The notes beneath the pieces were generated by a model. That model had not been told where the DNA came from, made no database searches, and saw only the letters and a list, made by a program, of their open reading frames with translations. A DNA stretch of 12,689 nt from assembly GCA_964476705.1 (NCBI GenBank), contig CAYZBM010000061.1:1-12689 (forward strand), read 5' to 3'. Shown here one piece after another: positions 1-6,602 of the stretch (within the stretch, counting starts at the first letter, position 1; every line of letters starts with the position of its first letter). The stretch is from CAYZBM01 sp964476705 (GTDB lineage Bacteria; Pseudomonadota; Alphaproteobacteria; Rickettsiales; UBA6187). The position numbers and the translations under genes are program-made.

Positions 1-51
1 AGGGCCCATAGTGGACTTTCACCACCTACTTAACATCCATGCCTAGCGCAC
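1..51 (-). mobile_element. 5' end of a group II intron (partial, continues past position 1)
   Basis: Read on the minus strand from position 51, the sequence begins GTGCGC, the conserved 5' boundary of group II introns (GUGYG). It continues with a GGCATGG segment and a GTGG-TGAAAGT-CCAC hairpin (25 to 11), which match the start of domain I in many bacterial group II introns. The stretch is visibly richer in G and C than the ankyrin exon beside it. Its orientation is sense to the ankyrin gene, so splicing could restore that message. Group II introns are self-splicing ribozymes that usually encode a reverse transcriptase/maturase in domain IV and move by retrohoming. Only the first 51 nt are visible, so the intron-encoded protein, domains V/VI and the 3' splice site cannot be judged. 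The assignment rests on recognising the boundary and the domain I start, not on a full fold. Confidence 0.8.
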
Positions 52-1415
52 TTTTCAGCGGCAAACATCAAGGCCGTATTGCCATCCTTATCCTTAGCTT
101 CTATATCAGCGCCTCTATTTAATAATGTTATAACGGCAGCTGTTTTTCCTTGCGAAGCTGCTACTATTAAAGCTGTTCTTTGAAATTTATTTTTAGCTTC
201 TATATTAGCTCCTTTATCTAGTAAAGCGGTAACTATAGCTGCATGGTTGTTGCCAGCAGCCGATAATAAAGCTGTCGCTCCACCATCAAATGTAGCATGA
301 ACATCAGCTCCTCCTTCTAATAGAGCCTTAACCGCCTCTGTATTTCCATAAGATGCTGCCATGATTAAAATAGTCATATCATTTATATTTCTAGCTTCTT
401 TATTGGCACCTCTCTCTATCAAAAAAGTAATAGCCTCAGGCTTGTTATTTGCTGCGGCATGCATGAGAGCTGTAGCTTTATTATTTTCAGCTTCTATATT
501 AGCGCCTCTATCTAATAGAGCCTTGATTGCTTCTTTTTGGCCATGTTTGGCTGCGAGCATTAAAGCTGTCATACCGTTGTTATTTTTAGCTTCTATACTA
601 GCGCCTCTATCTAATAGGGTATTAATTGCTTCTGTTTTGCCATGTTCGGCTGCAATCATTAAAGCTGTCATACCGTCATTATTTTTAGCTTCTATTTCAG
701 CGCCTCTATCTAATAGAGCCTCGATTGCTTCTTTTTTGCCATGTTTGGCTGCGAGCATTAAAGCTGTCATACCGTCATTATTTTTAGCTTCTATTTCAGC
801 GCCTCTATCTAATAGAGCCTCGATTGCTTCTTTTTTGCCATGTTTGGCTGCGAGCATTAAAGCTGTCATGCCGTTGTTATTTTCAGCTTCTATATTAGCG
901 CCTCTATCTAATAGAGCCTTGATTGCTTCTTTTTGGCCATGTTTGGCTGCAATCATTAAAGCTGTCATACCGTCATTATTTGTAGCTTTTATATCAGCTC
1001 CGTGATTCAATAAACTTTTGATGGAATTTGCTTTTCCATTCCTGGCAGCTCTGATTAAAGCAGTTTCTCCTGTGTTTTTTTTAGCTTCCAATAATTTTTC
1101 TTTTTGCTGATTTTGTTCACTTGCTTTAGTTCTTTTTATTAGTTGGGTTATTAAAGTATTAATTGTGTTTATATTGCCCTCTTCTGCGGCAAGCATTAGA
1201 GCTGTTGCTTCAAAATTATTCTTAGCATGTATATCAGCGCCTTTATCCAATATATTGGAAGCTAGTTCTCCCCAGCCATTCATAGAGGCTAGCATTAAAA
1301 CTGTGTTGCCATTATGGTCTATAGAGTTTACATTCGCTCCATTATTTAATAGTTCTATAAAACCATCTTTATCTTTAGCTTTAGCGCAAGAGATTAAAGT
1401 TTTTTCTACAGCCAT
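30..1415 (-). CDS. Ankyrin-repeat protein, interrupted by a group II intron (exon 1 ends at 52)
   Basis: This is a soluble protein made almost entirely of ankyrin repeats, a helix-loop-helix protein-binding scaffold. In intracellular bacteria such proteins are often secreted effectors; that role is inferred here. No signal peptide or membrane segment is visible. About 13 units of 33 residues follow one another with the consensus GxTALMxAAxxGxxEAIxxLLdrGAxIEAkn. The third unit carries an extra Lys/Gln-rich insert at about residues 92-115. Residues 149-313 are five nearly identical units. The last residues (456-461, CARHGC) break the consensus because they are translated from the intron. Exon-encoded sequence ends after two bases of codon 455, within a repeat beginning TALMFAAE, so the real protein should continue beyond the intron. 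The ATG at 1415 is preceded by a weak TAGGAT about 12 nt upstream. A promoter-like repeated block lies 35 nt upstream. If the intron does not splice, the product is truncated at 461 residues. Confidence 0.85.
   Translation of the reverse strand: MAVEKTLISCAKAKDKDGFIELLNNGANVNSIDHNGNTVLMLASMNGWGELASNILDKGADIHAKNNFEATALMLAAEEGNINTINTLITQLIKRTKASEQNQQKEKLLEAKKNTGETALIRAARNGKANSIKSLLNHGADIKATNNDGMTALMIAAKHGQKEAIKALLDRGANIEAENNNGMTALMLAAKHGKKEAIEALLDRGAEIEAKNNDGMTALMLAAKHGKKEAIEALLDRGAEIEAKNNDGMTALMIAAEHGKTEAINTLLDRGASIEAKNNNGMTALMLAAKHGQKEAIKALLDRGANIEAENNKATALMHAAANNKPEAITFLIERGANKEARNINDMTILIMAASYGNTEAVKALLEGGADVHATFDGGATALLSAAGNNHAAIVTALLDKGANIEAKNKFQRTALIVAASQGKTAAVITLLNRGADIEAKDKDGNTALMFAAEKCARHGC
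477..971 (-). repeat. Five 99-bp tandem units encoding near-identical ankyrin repeats
   Basis: Five consecutive 99-bp units lie at 873-971, 774-872, 675-773, 576-674 and 477-575. The second and third differ at one base by eye and encode identical 33-residue repeats. The first and fifth agree at about 95 of 99 bases. Flanking repeats 116-148 and 314-446 are clearly more diverged. The pattern indicates recent expansion or gene conversion within the array, so unit number could vary between strains and could be collapsed in short-read assemblies. Confidence 0.9.
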
Positions 1416-1448
1416 AAATTTTTTATCCTATAATTTTTTAAATTTTAC

Positions 1449-1457
1449 TATATAGCA
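1449..1457 (-). promoter_or_regulatory. Putative extended -10 promoter for the ankyrin gene
   Basis: On the minus strand the bases read TGC-TATATA, an extended -10 (TGn plus a hexamer close to TATAAT). A start about 7 nt downstream would give a 5' leader of roughly 27 nt before the ATG at 1415. No good -35 is seen 16-18 nt upstream, as is common with extended -10 promoters. The same arrangement recurs upstream of the permease gene in the second copy of the block. Confidence 0.45.
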
Positions 1458-1510
1458 GTTAAAGCTTGCCATTGCCTAAATTTTTTTATAGATCCCGGAA
1501 TGAATCAGGG
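1451..1510 (-). repeat. Dispersed 60-nt intergenic repeat, copy 1
   Basis: The block aligns without gaps to 6323-6382 with five mismatches in 60 by eye. Shared features are TATAGCAGTTAAA at one end, a TTGCCATTG core, a run of seven or more T, and a terminal CCCGGA...GGG hairpin. In this copy the hairpin is decayed (CCCGGA, TGAATC, AGGG). It lies 35 nt upstream of the ankyrin start codon, in the same orientation relative to its gene as copy 2. Confidence 0.85.
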
Positions 1511-1511
1511 G

Positions 1512-1594
1512 TGTAGCATTATGAAAATTATTAATTTATTATATGTGTATTTTATGTAAATCATTTTCTAATATACTATATCTATAATGCTACA
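1512..1594. repeat. 11-bp perfect inverted repeat bordering an AT-rich stretch
   Basis: TGTAGCATTAT at 1512-1522 pairs perfectly with ATAATGCTACA at 1584-1594, enclosing 61 nt. The right arm, extended to the 14-mer TCTATAATGCTACA (1581-1594), recurs exactly at 6440-6453 downstream of copy 2 of the 60-nt block. The arms therefore belong to the same repeated element and are not chance. Confidence 0.65.
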
Positions 1595-1642
1595 ATAAAA
1601 AATTATAATTGTCAGCACATAAAGTATAATAAATTAATGAAA

Positions 1643-2653
1643 TTAAATCATTATATTCTGATAATTATCCATTATATATTTAGTAGTGGTAGGATCAATG
1701 TTGCCACCTGAAAGAATAATTAAAATTTTTTGCGGGGTAGGTTGAGTTTGTAGCCATTTATAGGCGGCGGCCATAGCTAGGGCTGAAGTAGGTTCGGTTA
1801 CAAGTTTAAGCGTATGAATTAGCAAATAAGTCCAATTAATAATTTCTTCTTCGCTGATTTCAATAAAATCATCTAATTGTTTTAAGTAATAAAAAGTTCG
1901 CTCAGATATTGCTAAAGTTCTTACGCCGTCGGCAATAGTTTGAGGAGTATCATTAAATTTAAATATTTTACCGGTTTTATAAGAAGTGGTAGCGTCATTA
2001 GCAAGTAGTGGTTCGGCGGCAAATAATTTAGTCTTTTGGCTTAAAAGCGATTTTGCTAAAAAAGTACCTGAGGTTAAGCCACCACCACCACAGGGAACAA
2101 AAATAGCATCAAGTTCTGCACTATAATCTTCTTTTATTTGCCTTATAGCTTCAAAGCAAGCCGTACCTTGACCTAATATTATATCATCATCAGAATAAGC
2201 ATGGATAAATTTAATATCATCTTTTTCCATTAATGCGGCTTTTTCTTCAGCTTCTTTTCTAGTTTTAACCATTATTACTTCGGCACCGTAAGCTTTAGTT
2301 GCTTGTAATTTTATAGGGGAAACATTTTCAGGAAAAAATATAATAGATTTTATTCCCAGTATATTAGCAGCTAATGCTAGACCTTGGGCATGATTACCTG
2401 AGCTAAAAGCTGATACCGCTTTAGGTAGCTGATTATTCTCTTTTAAAGTGAGCAATTTATTCATGGCGCCTCTAATTTTAAATGCCCCAGTTTTTTGAAG
2501 CATTTCAGCCTTAAAATAAATTTGATGACCTAATTTATTATTTAGCAGGCTAGAGGTTATTATGGGTGTTTTGTGAATATAGTTTTTTATGCGCTCATAA
2601 GTATTAGCAATCTCGGCAGGGTTTATTATAGAAAAATCTTGATGATTTGCCAT
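1643..2653 (-). CDS. PLP-dependent threonine/serine dehydratase (possibly serine racemase-like)
   Basis: This fold-type II pyridoxal-phosphate enzyme should deaminate L-threonine to 2-oxobutanoate and/or L-serine to pyruvate in the cytosol. The PLP lysine is K59 in GAFKIRGA, preceded by the FKAEMLQKTG segment. SSGNHAQG (84-91) holds the PLP-contacting asparagine N87. CGGGGL (188-193) is the phosphate-binding glycine loop, and SGGN (315-318) contacts the pyridine ring. E214, A218 and D220 have the spacing of the divalent-metal site of serine racemases. At 336 residues it has only the catalytic domain, without the C-terminal ACT-like regulatory domains of biosynthetic IlvA, so it resembles catabolic TdcB or serine racemase. 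The ATG lies 1 nt after the stop of the DUF4340 gene, implying translational coupling. Substrate choice cannot be read from the sequence; a hydroxyaspartate ammonia-lyase is another possibility. Confidence 0.88.
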   Translation of the reverse strand: MANHQDFSIINPAEIANTYERIKNYIHKTPIITSSLLNNKLGHQIYFKAEMLQKTGAFKIRGAMNKLLTLKENNQLPKAVSAFSSGNHAQGLALAANILGIKSIIFFPENVSPIKLQATKAYGAEVIMVKTRKEAEEKAALMEKDDIKFIHAYSDDDIILGQGTACFEAIRQIKEDYSAELDAIFVPCGGGGLTSGTFLAKSLLSQKTKLFAAEPLLANDATTSYKTGKIFKFNDTPQTIADGVRTLAISERTFYYLKQLDDFIEISEEEIINWTYLLIHTLKLVTEPTSALAMAAAYKWLQTQPTPQKILIILSGGNIDPTTTKYIMDNYQNIMI

Positions 2654-2654
2654 A

Positions 2655-3683
2655 TTATTTAACTATATCAATATAATTATGACGATTTGGTTTTAATATT
2701 TTATAAATTTCATTACTAATTAAAAAAGCAAAATCGCCATTTAAGTGATTAAGTTCTTTTACTTTAGTTATAATCTCTTTATTTTTATTTTCTGGGTATT
2801 CATATTTTACTACCAAGAATTTTTTATCTTGGTCAGAATAAATTTGTGCTTTAGTTATAACTTTATCAAAAGATTCTAGCGAAATTTTTAAAGTTATTTT
2901 GCTATTTTTATTGATCTCAGTAAGTTTTTTTAAATCACTTACCGGTAAATTATCTAGTACTAGCGAAAGTCTTTCTAGGGAATCTAGATTTGGTTTTTCG
3001 TCAATTTTTAGGTCGGCTAATCTTATCTGGTCGCTGGATTCATTCTTAATAAAATTAAGAGAATTTTTTTCAGTATCTGCTATGGTTACATTTTTATAAT
3101 TATTATCTATAGTAAGTTTTAAGGGAGCTAGCCATTTTTCTGGGTTACTGAGTAATCTTAAATCGCCAGAGGCTAAGATTACGTTCGGTTGTCCTTCTAT
3201 TGAAAGATATGTTCCTTCTAAAATATCCATAGTTCGGCCAATAGTCGCTTTGATAAAGATTTTATTGTTATCTTTATTATCTTTGTCTTGAATAAATATC
3301 TCAAGTTCTGTTGCATGTTTTTTATCCAGGCCAAGCTTAGTATAATAATCTTTGTTACTAGTTTTAGCTTCAATTATTTTGCTATCAGCTAAGTTTAAAA
3401 GTAAGGCTTTAACATAACCTGCTGATGCCGGATAATTAAATTTTTCTTTAACATGCCAAAAATTATCTTTTACTAAGGTAACAATATTATTATTTTTAAT
3501 AATTATCTTATCGATATTAGCAAATTTGTTTTTTAAACTAGGGAAAACTTTTTTATTGCTGATATCATTTGTTGGCTTATTAGCTATAGAATATATTATA
3601 ATAGTTAATAAAATTATGGCTACAAAGGCAACCCTTAAGCCATTCTTTTTATTGTAGAATTTTGTTTTTAATTGATTTATCAT
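2655..3683 (-). CDS. DUF4340-family membrane-anchored protein of the Gld-like ABC operon
   Basis: This protein of unknown biochemical role is typically encoded next to GldG-family ABC auxiliary proteins. Residues 17-32 form one N-terminal membrane anchor preceded by Lys/Arg residues, so most of the chain is predicted to lie on the outer face of the inner membrane. The DUF4340 hallmark is visible as a Trp (W76), a YPASAGYVKALLLNLAD segment (84-100) and YYTKLGLD (113-120); a second, weaker half appears to follow after about residue 195. It is very rich in Lys, Asn and Asp, as expected from the base composition. The gene starts 28 nt after the GldG-like gene and its stop codon sits 1 nt before the dehydratase ATG. 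Upstream of the ATG there is only a weak AGAAAA-type ribosome site, so translation may depend on upstream genes. The family call is from motif recognition, not a profile search. Confidence 0.75.
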   Translation of the reverse strand: MINQLKTKFYNKKNGLRVAFVAIILLTIIIYSIANKPTNDISNKKVFPSLKNKFANIDKIIIKNNNIVTLVKDNFWHVKEKFNYPASAGYVKALLLNLADSKIIEAKTSNKDYYTKLGLDKKHATELEIFIQDKDNKDNNKIFIKATIGRTMDILEGTYLSIEGQPNVILASGDLRLLSNPEKWLAPLKLTIDNNYKNVTIADTEKNSLNFIKNESSDQIRLADLKIDEKPNLDSLERLSLVLDNLPVSDLKKLTEINKNSKITLKISLESFDKVITKAQIYSDQDKKFLVVKYEYPENKNKEIITKVKELNHLNGDFAFLISNEIYKILKPNRHNYIDIVK

Positions 3684-3711
3684 ATATTTTAAATATTTAT
3701 TTTTCTAAAAA

Positions 3712-5529
3712 TTAATGGTTGCGTTTAATGCCAAATTTGCTTGGTAAAAATAAAGCTAGAATGACTATGATTGCGGGGATTAAAATAATATGAATAAATT
3801 TAAGTATTGAACCTAATCTATCAATATCTTTATCTAGATTATGTCTAACATCTCGTAATTTTGCCCTAGTATCGAGTATTTCTTTGCGGAAGGCTTCAAC
3901 TTCTTTTTCTTGTTCATTATTTAAGGTCAGACTTTTATCATCTTTGCGATTTTGCTGTATAGATAATAATTTGGCTTCGGTATCTTTTAATTTTTGATTT
4001 AAATTTTGTTCTTCATTTAAAAATTTTGATTCGGCAGCACGTTTAATTTTATTTACCAAATCAAAAGGTCTTTCGCTATTACCTCTACTTCTTAAGCTGA
4101 TTAAGTCATCACTACCACTTAAATTATCTAAAGTATTTATAACAAATGAGCCATTATCGGCAATTGGAGTTCCAATTACTTGCCCGTAAACCTCTTGTTT
4201 TCTGAGCCAAAAAGTATCGCGGAGCATATCAACGTCGCCAACTAGAACTAGATGGATTTTTTTATTGGACTCTTTTAAGCTTCCACTTACCGCTACGGAT
4301 AGCCGATATGATTTATTTTTGGAGCTAAAATGTTTTAGCAATGCTAATCCATCTAAAATTTCAGAATTGTCTACCTTATTTGCCTCAGTGCTAGTTGCAA
4401 ACAAAGTTGTATAAGATAATTTACTATCTTTGGGTTTTTTAAGGGTAAAATTGCCAGCCGAAATTATATTAAGTAGGCCAATATTGCTGGTTATTATTTC
4501 TTTTTGATTTAAATAATTTTTACTTAATTGCAGCCAATTTAATTTATTATAACTGCCTAAAGTTGAATTATCCTGACTGGATGGTACGGTTAATGAATTT
4601 TCTGCATCTAATACTATTTTTTTACTATCAAATTTAACGCCAAGTTTACTTAATAAAGCATCAAGATTAGAACTAGAATTTGTTATTCCAGAAATTTCAA
4701 CATAAGGATCAAGGAATATAAAGGCTTTACCACCATTTAAAACATAATTTTCTATCGCTTTTTCAGTATCAGGACTTACATTATTGGGGTGGATAAGTAA
4801 AAGCAAGCTAGTTGAATCTTCAATTTTACTAACATTAGTATCTAAGACTTGTACATCATAAAGTTCTTTTATTTTCTCTAAGATGGTCCAATCAGTTTTA
4901 TTATTTTGGTTTATATAAGGATTATTAGATTTAAAATCAGCAAAGTTTAATAAAGCCAATTTTGGTTTTTGGGGATTATTTAAATTATAGATCATCTGAG
5001 ATAAATCATATTCTAAAAAAGATTCTCTGGCTGGATCTAAAAAAGGAATAACCTTAGCTTCATCAATGCTATTACTTAAAACAATACCAAAATATAATTT
5101 TTCACCTTGATCGTTAGTAGGGATAGGTTTAATGCCAAAAGCAACAGCTTCATCTTCTTCTTTAGAAAAAGCTTCTGGATTGATAATTTTTAAAGTTATT
5201 AAATCTTGGTTATTATTTTGATATTCTTTAAGTAAACCAAGTACTCGATTACTATAGGTTTGTATTTTTGGATAATCTCTAATTAGTTCTTTAGAATAAA
5301 AAAATCTAATTGTTACCGGCTCTTTTATTTTTTTTACTATATTTTTGCTGCCATTAGCTAAAGTATAAATATTATTTCCGGTCAAATCAAATTTAGCATT
5401 GGAAAATATAATATTATTGATAATAGAAAAGCAGATAAAAATAATCACCATAGCTAATATAAGTAAGCTTTTAGTATATTTTGTACTGTGGCTTCTAATT
5501 AATTTTGTTATACGAGTTATTTTTTTCAT
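3712..5529 (-). CDS. GldG-family ABC transporter auxiliary protein
   Basis: This is a large inner-membrane protein of the type paired with GldA/GldF ABC exporters (ABC_transp_aux region). A transmembrane helix at about 20-42 is followed by a long periplasmic part and a second helix at about 577-597 near the C terminus. Just after the first helix comes FDLTGNNIYTLANGSKNIV (47-65), a start typical of the family. LLLIHPNN (243-250) and YVLNGGKAFIFLDPY (262-276) match the family's Rossmann-like core. Residues about 505-570 are Lys/Glu/Gln-rich with heptad character and probably form a coiled coil before the last helix. It starts 15 nt after the permease gene, and the DUF4340 gene follows 28 nt later, so the three look co-transcribed. 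In Bacteroidetes the related proteins are needed for gliding motility; here the substrate is unknown and gliding should not be assumed. Confidence 0.85.
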   Translation of the reverse strand: MKKITRITKLIRSHSTKYTKSLLILAMVIIFICFSIINNIIFSNAKFDLTGNNIYTLANGSKNIVKKIKEPVTIRFFYSKELIRDYPKIQTYSNRVLGLLKEYQNNNQDLITLKIINPEAFSKEEDEAVAFGIKPIPTNDQGEKLYFGIVLSNSIDEAKVIPFLDPARESFLEYDLSQMIYNLNNPQKPKLALLNFADFKSNNPYINQNNKTDWTILEKIKELYDVQVLDTNVSKIEDSTSLLLLIHPNNVSPDTEKAIENYVLNGGKAFIFLDPYVEISGITNSSSNLDALLSKLGVKFDSKKIVLDAENSLTVPSSQDNSTLGSYNKLNWLQLSKNYLNQKEIITSNIGLLNIISAGNFTLKKPKDSKLSYTTLFATSTEANKVDNSEILDGLALLKHFSSKNKSYRLSVAVSGSLKESNKKIHLVLVGDVDMLRDTFWLRKQEVYGQVIGTPIADNGSFVINTLDNLSGSDDLISLRSRGNSERPFDLVNKIKRAAESKFLNEEQNLNQKLKDTEAKLLSIQQNRKDDKSLTLNNEQEKEVEAFRKEILDTRAKLRDVRHNLDKDIDRLGSILKFIHIILIPAIIVILALFLPSKFGIKRNH

Positions 5530-5544
5530 ATTTACTTGACTCTC

Positions 5545-6276
5545 TTATTCTTTTTTAAGAGTTAAAATTAAACTATTAATACCCAACCATAAAATTATAA
5601 AAAATGTAAAATATATTAGTGATTTTATATTTAATATACCCAAAGTTATATCTTGAAAATGACTTAAAAAGCTAAAGCCAACAATTACATCCAGTAAAAA
5701 TTGTGGAAAAATACTAGTGAAAAAATTCATAACTACAGGAAAGCCAGTTAGATTAAATAGAAAACACACTGTTATAGTTAAAACAAAGGCAATAACCTGA
5801 TTGTTAGTTAAAGTAGAGATGCAAGAGCCTATGGCTAAATAGCTACCGGCTAAAAATATTCCGCCAATATAGCTTGCAAAAATAACTCCGTTGTCAGGAT
5901 TACCTAAATAATTTACAGTTATCCATAATGGAAAAGTAAGTAATAAGGCAATTATGGCAAAACTCCAAGCAGCAAGAAATTTTCCTAAGACCATTTGCCA
6001 TATTTGAATAGGAAGAGAAAGTAATATCTCTATGGTACCAGTTTTTTTCTCCTCGGCCCATAAGCGCATAGATATAGCGGGAATAAAAAATAAAAATAAC
6101 CATGGTAACCAAATAAAAAATGATGCAAGATCAGCGATACCCCGTTCGTAAAAATTACCTAAATAAAAAGTAAATATGCCACTTGCGAATAAAAATAACG
6201 AGATAAATATATAGGCAAGGGGAGTTGCAAAATAACCTAAAAGTTCTTTGTAAAATACCGCTTTTATTCCATCCAT
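5545..6276 (-). CDS. GldF-like ABC transporter permease
   Basis: This ABC-2 type integral membrane subunit should form the channel with the ATPase encoded upstream. Six hydrophobic segments are visible at about 16-38, 51-70, 98-122, 129-153, 159-178 and 218-238. Between the second and third lies MRLWAEEKKTGTIEILLSLP (70-89), the conserved cytoplasmic coupling loop of this permease group. Its 243 residues are typical for GldF-type proteins. The ATG at 6276 has a TAGG about 10 nt upstream. Unusually, the gene is separated from its ATPase by 326 bp containing the repeated hairpin element and a putative extended -10, so it may have its own promoter. Downstream, the GldG-like gene follows after 15 nt. 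The transported substrate is unknown. Confidence 0.88.
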   Translation of the reverse strand: MDGIKAVFYKELLGYFATPLAYIFISLFLFASGIFTFYLGNFYERGIADLASFFIWLPWLFLFFIPAISMRLWAEEKKTGTIEILLSLPIQIWQMVLGKFLAAWSFAIIALLLTFPLWITVNYLGNPDNGVIFASYIGGIFLAGSYLAIGSCISTLTNNQVIAFVLTITVCFLFNLTGFPVVMNFFTSIFPQFLLDVIVGFSFLSHFQDITLGILNIKSLIYFTFFIILWLGINSLILTLKKE

Positions 6277-6320
6277 TTCTTTTTACCTATGCTTTATTTA
6301 AAAATTCTAAAATTATTTTT

Positions 6321-6329
6321 AGTATAGCA
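6321..6329 (-). promoter_or_regulatory. Putative extended -10 promoter for the permease-GldG-DUF4340-dehydratase genes
   Basis: On the minus strand the bases read TGC-TATACT, a near-consensus extended -10. Transcription would start near 6314, about 38 nt before the permease ATG. No clear -35 is seen. The motif lies at the gene-proximal edge of the 60-nt block, exactly as in the copy upstream of the ankyrin gene. Confidence 0.5.
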
Positions 6330-6382
6330 GTTAAATCTTGCCATTGACTAAATTTTTTTATATATCCCGGAATAAATCCGGG
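6323..6382 (-). repeat. Dispersed 60-nt intergenic repeat, copy 2
   Basis: This matches 1451-1510 at about 55 of 60 positions by eye and lies 46 nt upstream of the permease ATG. Unlike copy 1 its terminal hairpin is intact and is extended by flanking bases (see the hairpin entry). Both copies have the T-rich tract and the TTGCCATTG core. Confidence 0.85.
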
Positions 6383-6386
6383 ATAT
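6362..6386. repeat. Perfect 10-bp hairpin with CCCGGA core
   Basis: ATATCCCGGA (6362-6371) and TCCGGGATAT (6377-6386) pair perfectly around an ATAAA loop. This is the most stable hairpin in the gap. On the minus strand the bases after it are A-rich, not T-rich, so it does not look like a terminator for the ATPase gene. It resembles the dispersed palindromes common in Rickettsiales genomes. Confidence 0.8.
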
Positions 6387-6454
6387 GTATAGTAGATTAA
6401 GAAAGAATTGACAGTAAAATACATATATAATAAATTCTTTCTATAATGCTACAT

Positions 6455-6504
6455 ATCCCGAAAAAACATATACTTACAATACTATTTTATGTTTTATTCG
6501 GGAT
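6455..6504. repeat. Imperfect 16-bp stem-loop with CCCGAA/TTCGGG core
   Basis: The left arm 6455-6470 (ATCCCGAAAAAACATA) pairs with the right arm 6488-6504, with one bulged base and a 17-nt loop. The ATCCCG...CGGGAT base echoes the hairpin at 6362-6386, suggesting relatedness within the same repeat family. Confidence 0.65.
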
Positions 6505-6547
6505 CCATAAATACATTCATTTCAATTAAGAAATACTATAGCATCAT

Positions 6548-6589
6548 AGCAATGATTTATGTAAGTAATTAAAGTGGAAAATCATTGCT
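6548..6589. repeat. 11-bp perfect stem-loop just downstream of the ABC ATPase gene
   Basis: AGCAATGATTT (6548-6558) pairs with AAATCATTGCT (6579-6589) around a 20-nt loop, starting 13 nt past the ATPase stop codon in the direction of transcription. It could stabilise the 3' end of the ATPase message. It lacks a following T tract, so it is not called a terminator. Confidence 0.6.
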
Positions 6590-6602
6590 TGATCTACTAT
6601 AA

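Larger units (their letters stand above)
1416..1642. other. Intergenic spacer with repeated block, inverted repeat and promoter-like motif
   Basis: This AT-rich spacer lies between the dehydratase and ankyrin genes, both on the minus strand. It holds copy 1 of the 60-nt block (1451-1510), an extended -10 motif at its edge, and an 11-bp inverted repeat (1512-1522 with 1584-1594). No open frame of note and no convincing intrinsic terminator for the dehydratase gene is visible; AATTATAATT before a short T run on the minus strand is too weak to call. Confidence 0.6.
6388..6601. repeat. 10-bp inverted repeats enclosing most of the gap
   Basis: TATAGTAGAT at 6388-6397 is the exact reverse complement of ATCTACTATA at 6592-6601, next to the ATPase stop codon. 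Together they bound 214 bp with three internal hairpins, an architecture like a small non-autonomous element. Target-site duplications were not seen, so this remains tentative. Confidence 0.45.
6277..6602. other. 326-bp gap inside the ABC operon, filled with inverted repeats
   Basis: The stretch separates the ATPase from the permease, which are usually adjacent. It holds copy 2 of the 60-nt block, four further inverted-repeat pairs (6388-6397/6592-6601, 6400-6409/6433-6442, 6455-6470/6488-6504, 6548-6558/6579-6589) and a promoter-like motif. No coding frame of note is seen. None of the hairpins is followed by a T run on the minus strand, so no intrinsic terminator is called. Confidence 0.7.

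Noticed and set aside
1..51. Fragment of a transposase gene at the window edge
   Set aside because: The plus-strand frame is only a few codons long and ends at a stop. The minus-strand GTGCGC boundary and domain I-like hairpin fit a group II intron better.
477..971. Regular direct repeats resembling an array such as CRISPR
   Set aside because: Units are 99 bp, contiguous, without unique spacers, and in frame with ankyrin repeats.
361..1005. A 214-codon open frame on the plus strand opposite the ankyrin array
   Set aside because: It is repetitive with the same 99-bp period and is the antisense image of the ankyrin units. Near-identical repeats keep an antisense frame open by chance; it has no homology or ribosome site to support it.
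5900..6112. A 70-codon minus-strand frame overlapping the permease
   Set aside because: It is a shifted frame inside a well-supported membrane protein gene with all expected segments; nothing supports its translation.
6362..6386. CCCGGA hairpin as a Rho-independent terminator of the ABC ATPase gene
   Set aside because: On the minus strand it is followed by an A-rich, not T-rich, tract and lies over 200 nt past the stop codon. The T run lies on the plus strand, upstream of the hairpin, so it does not work in that direction either.
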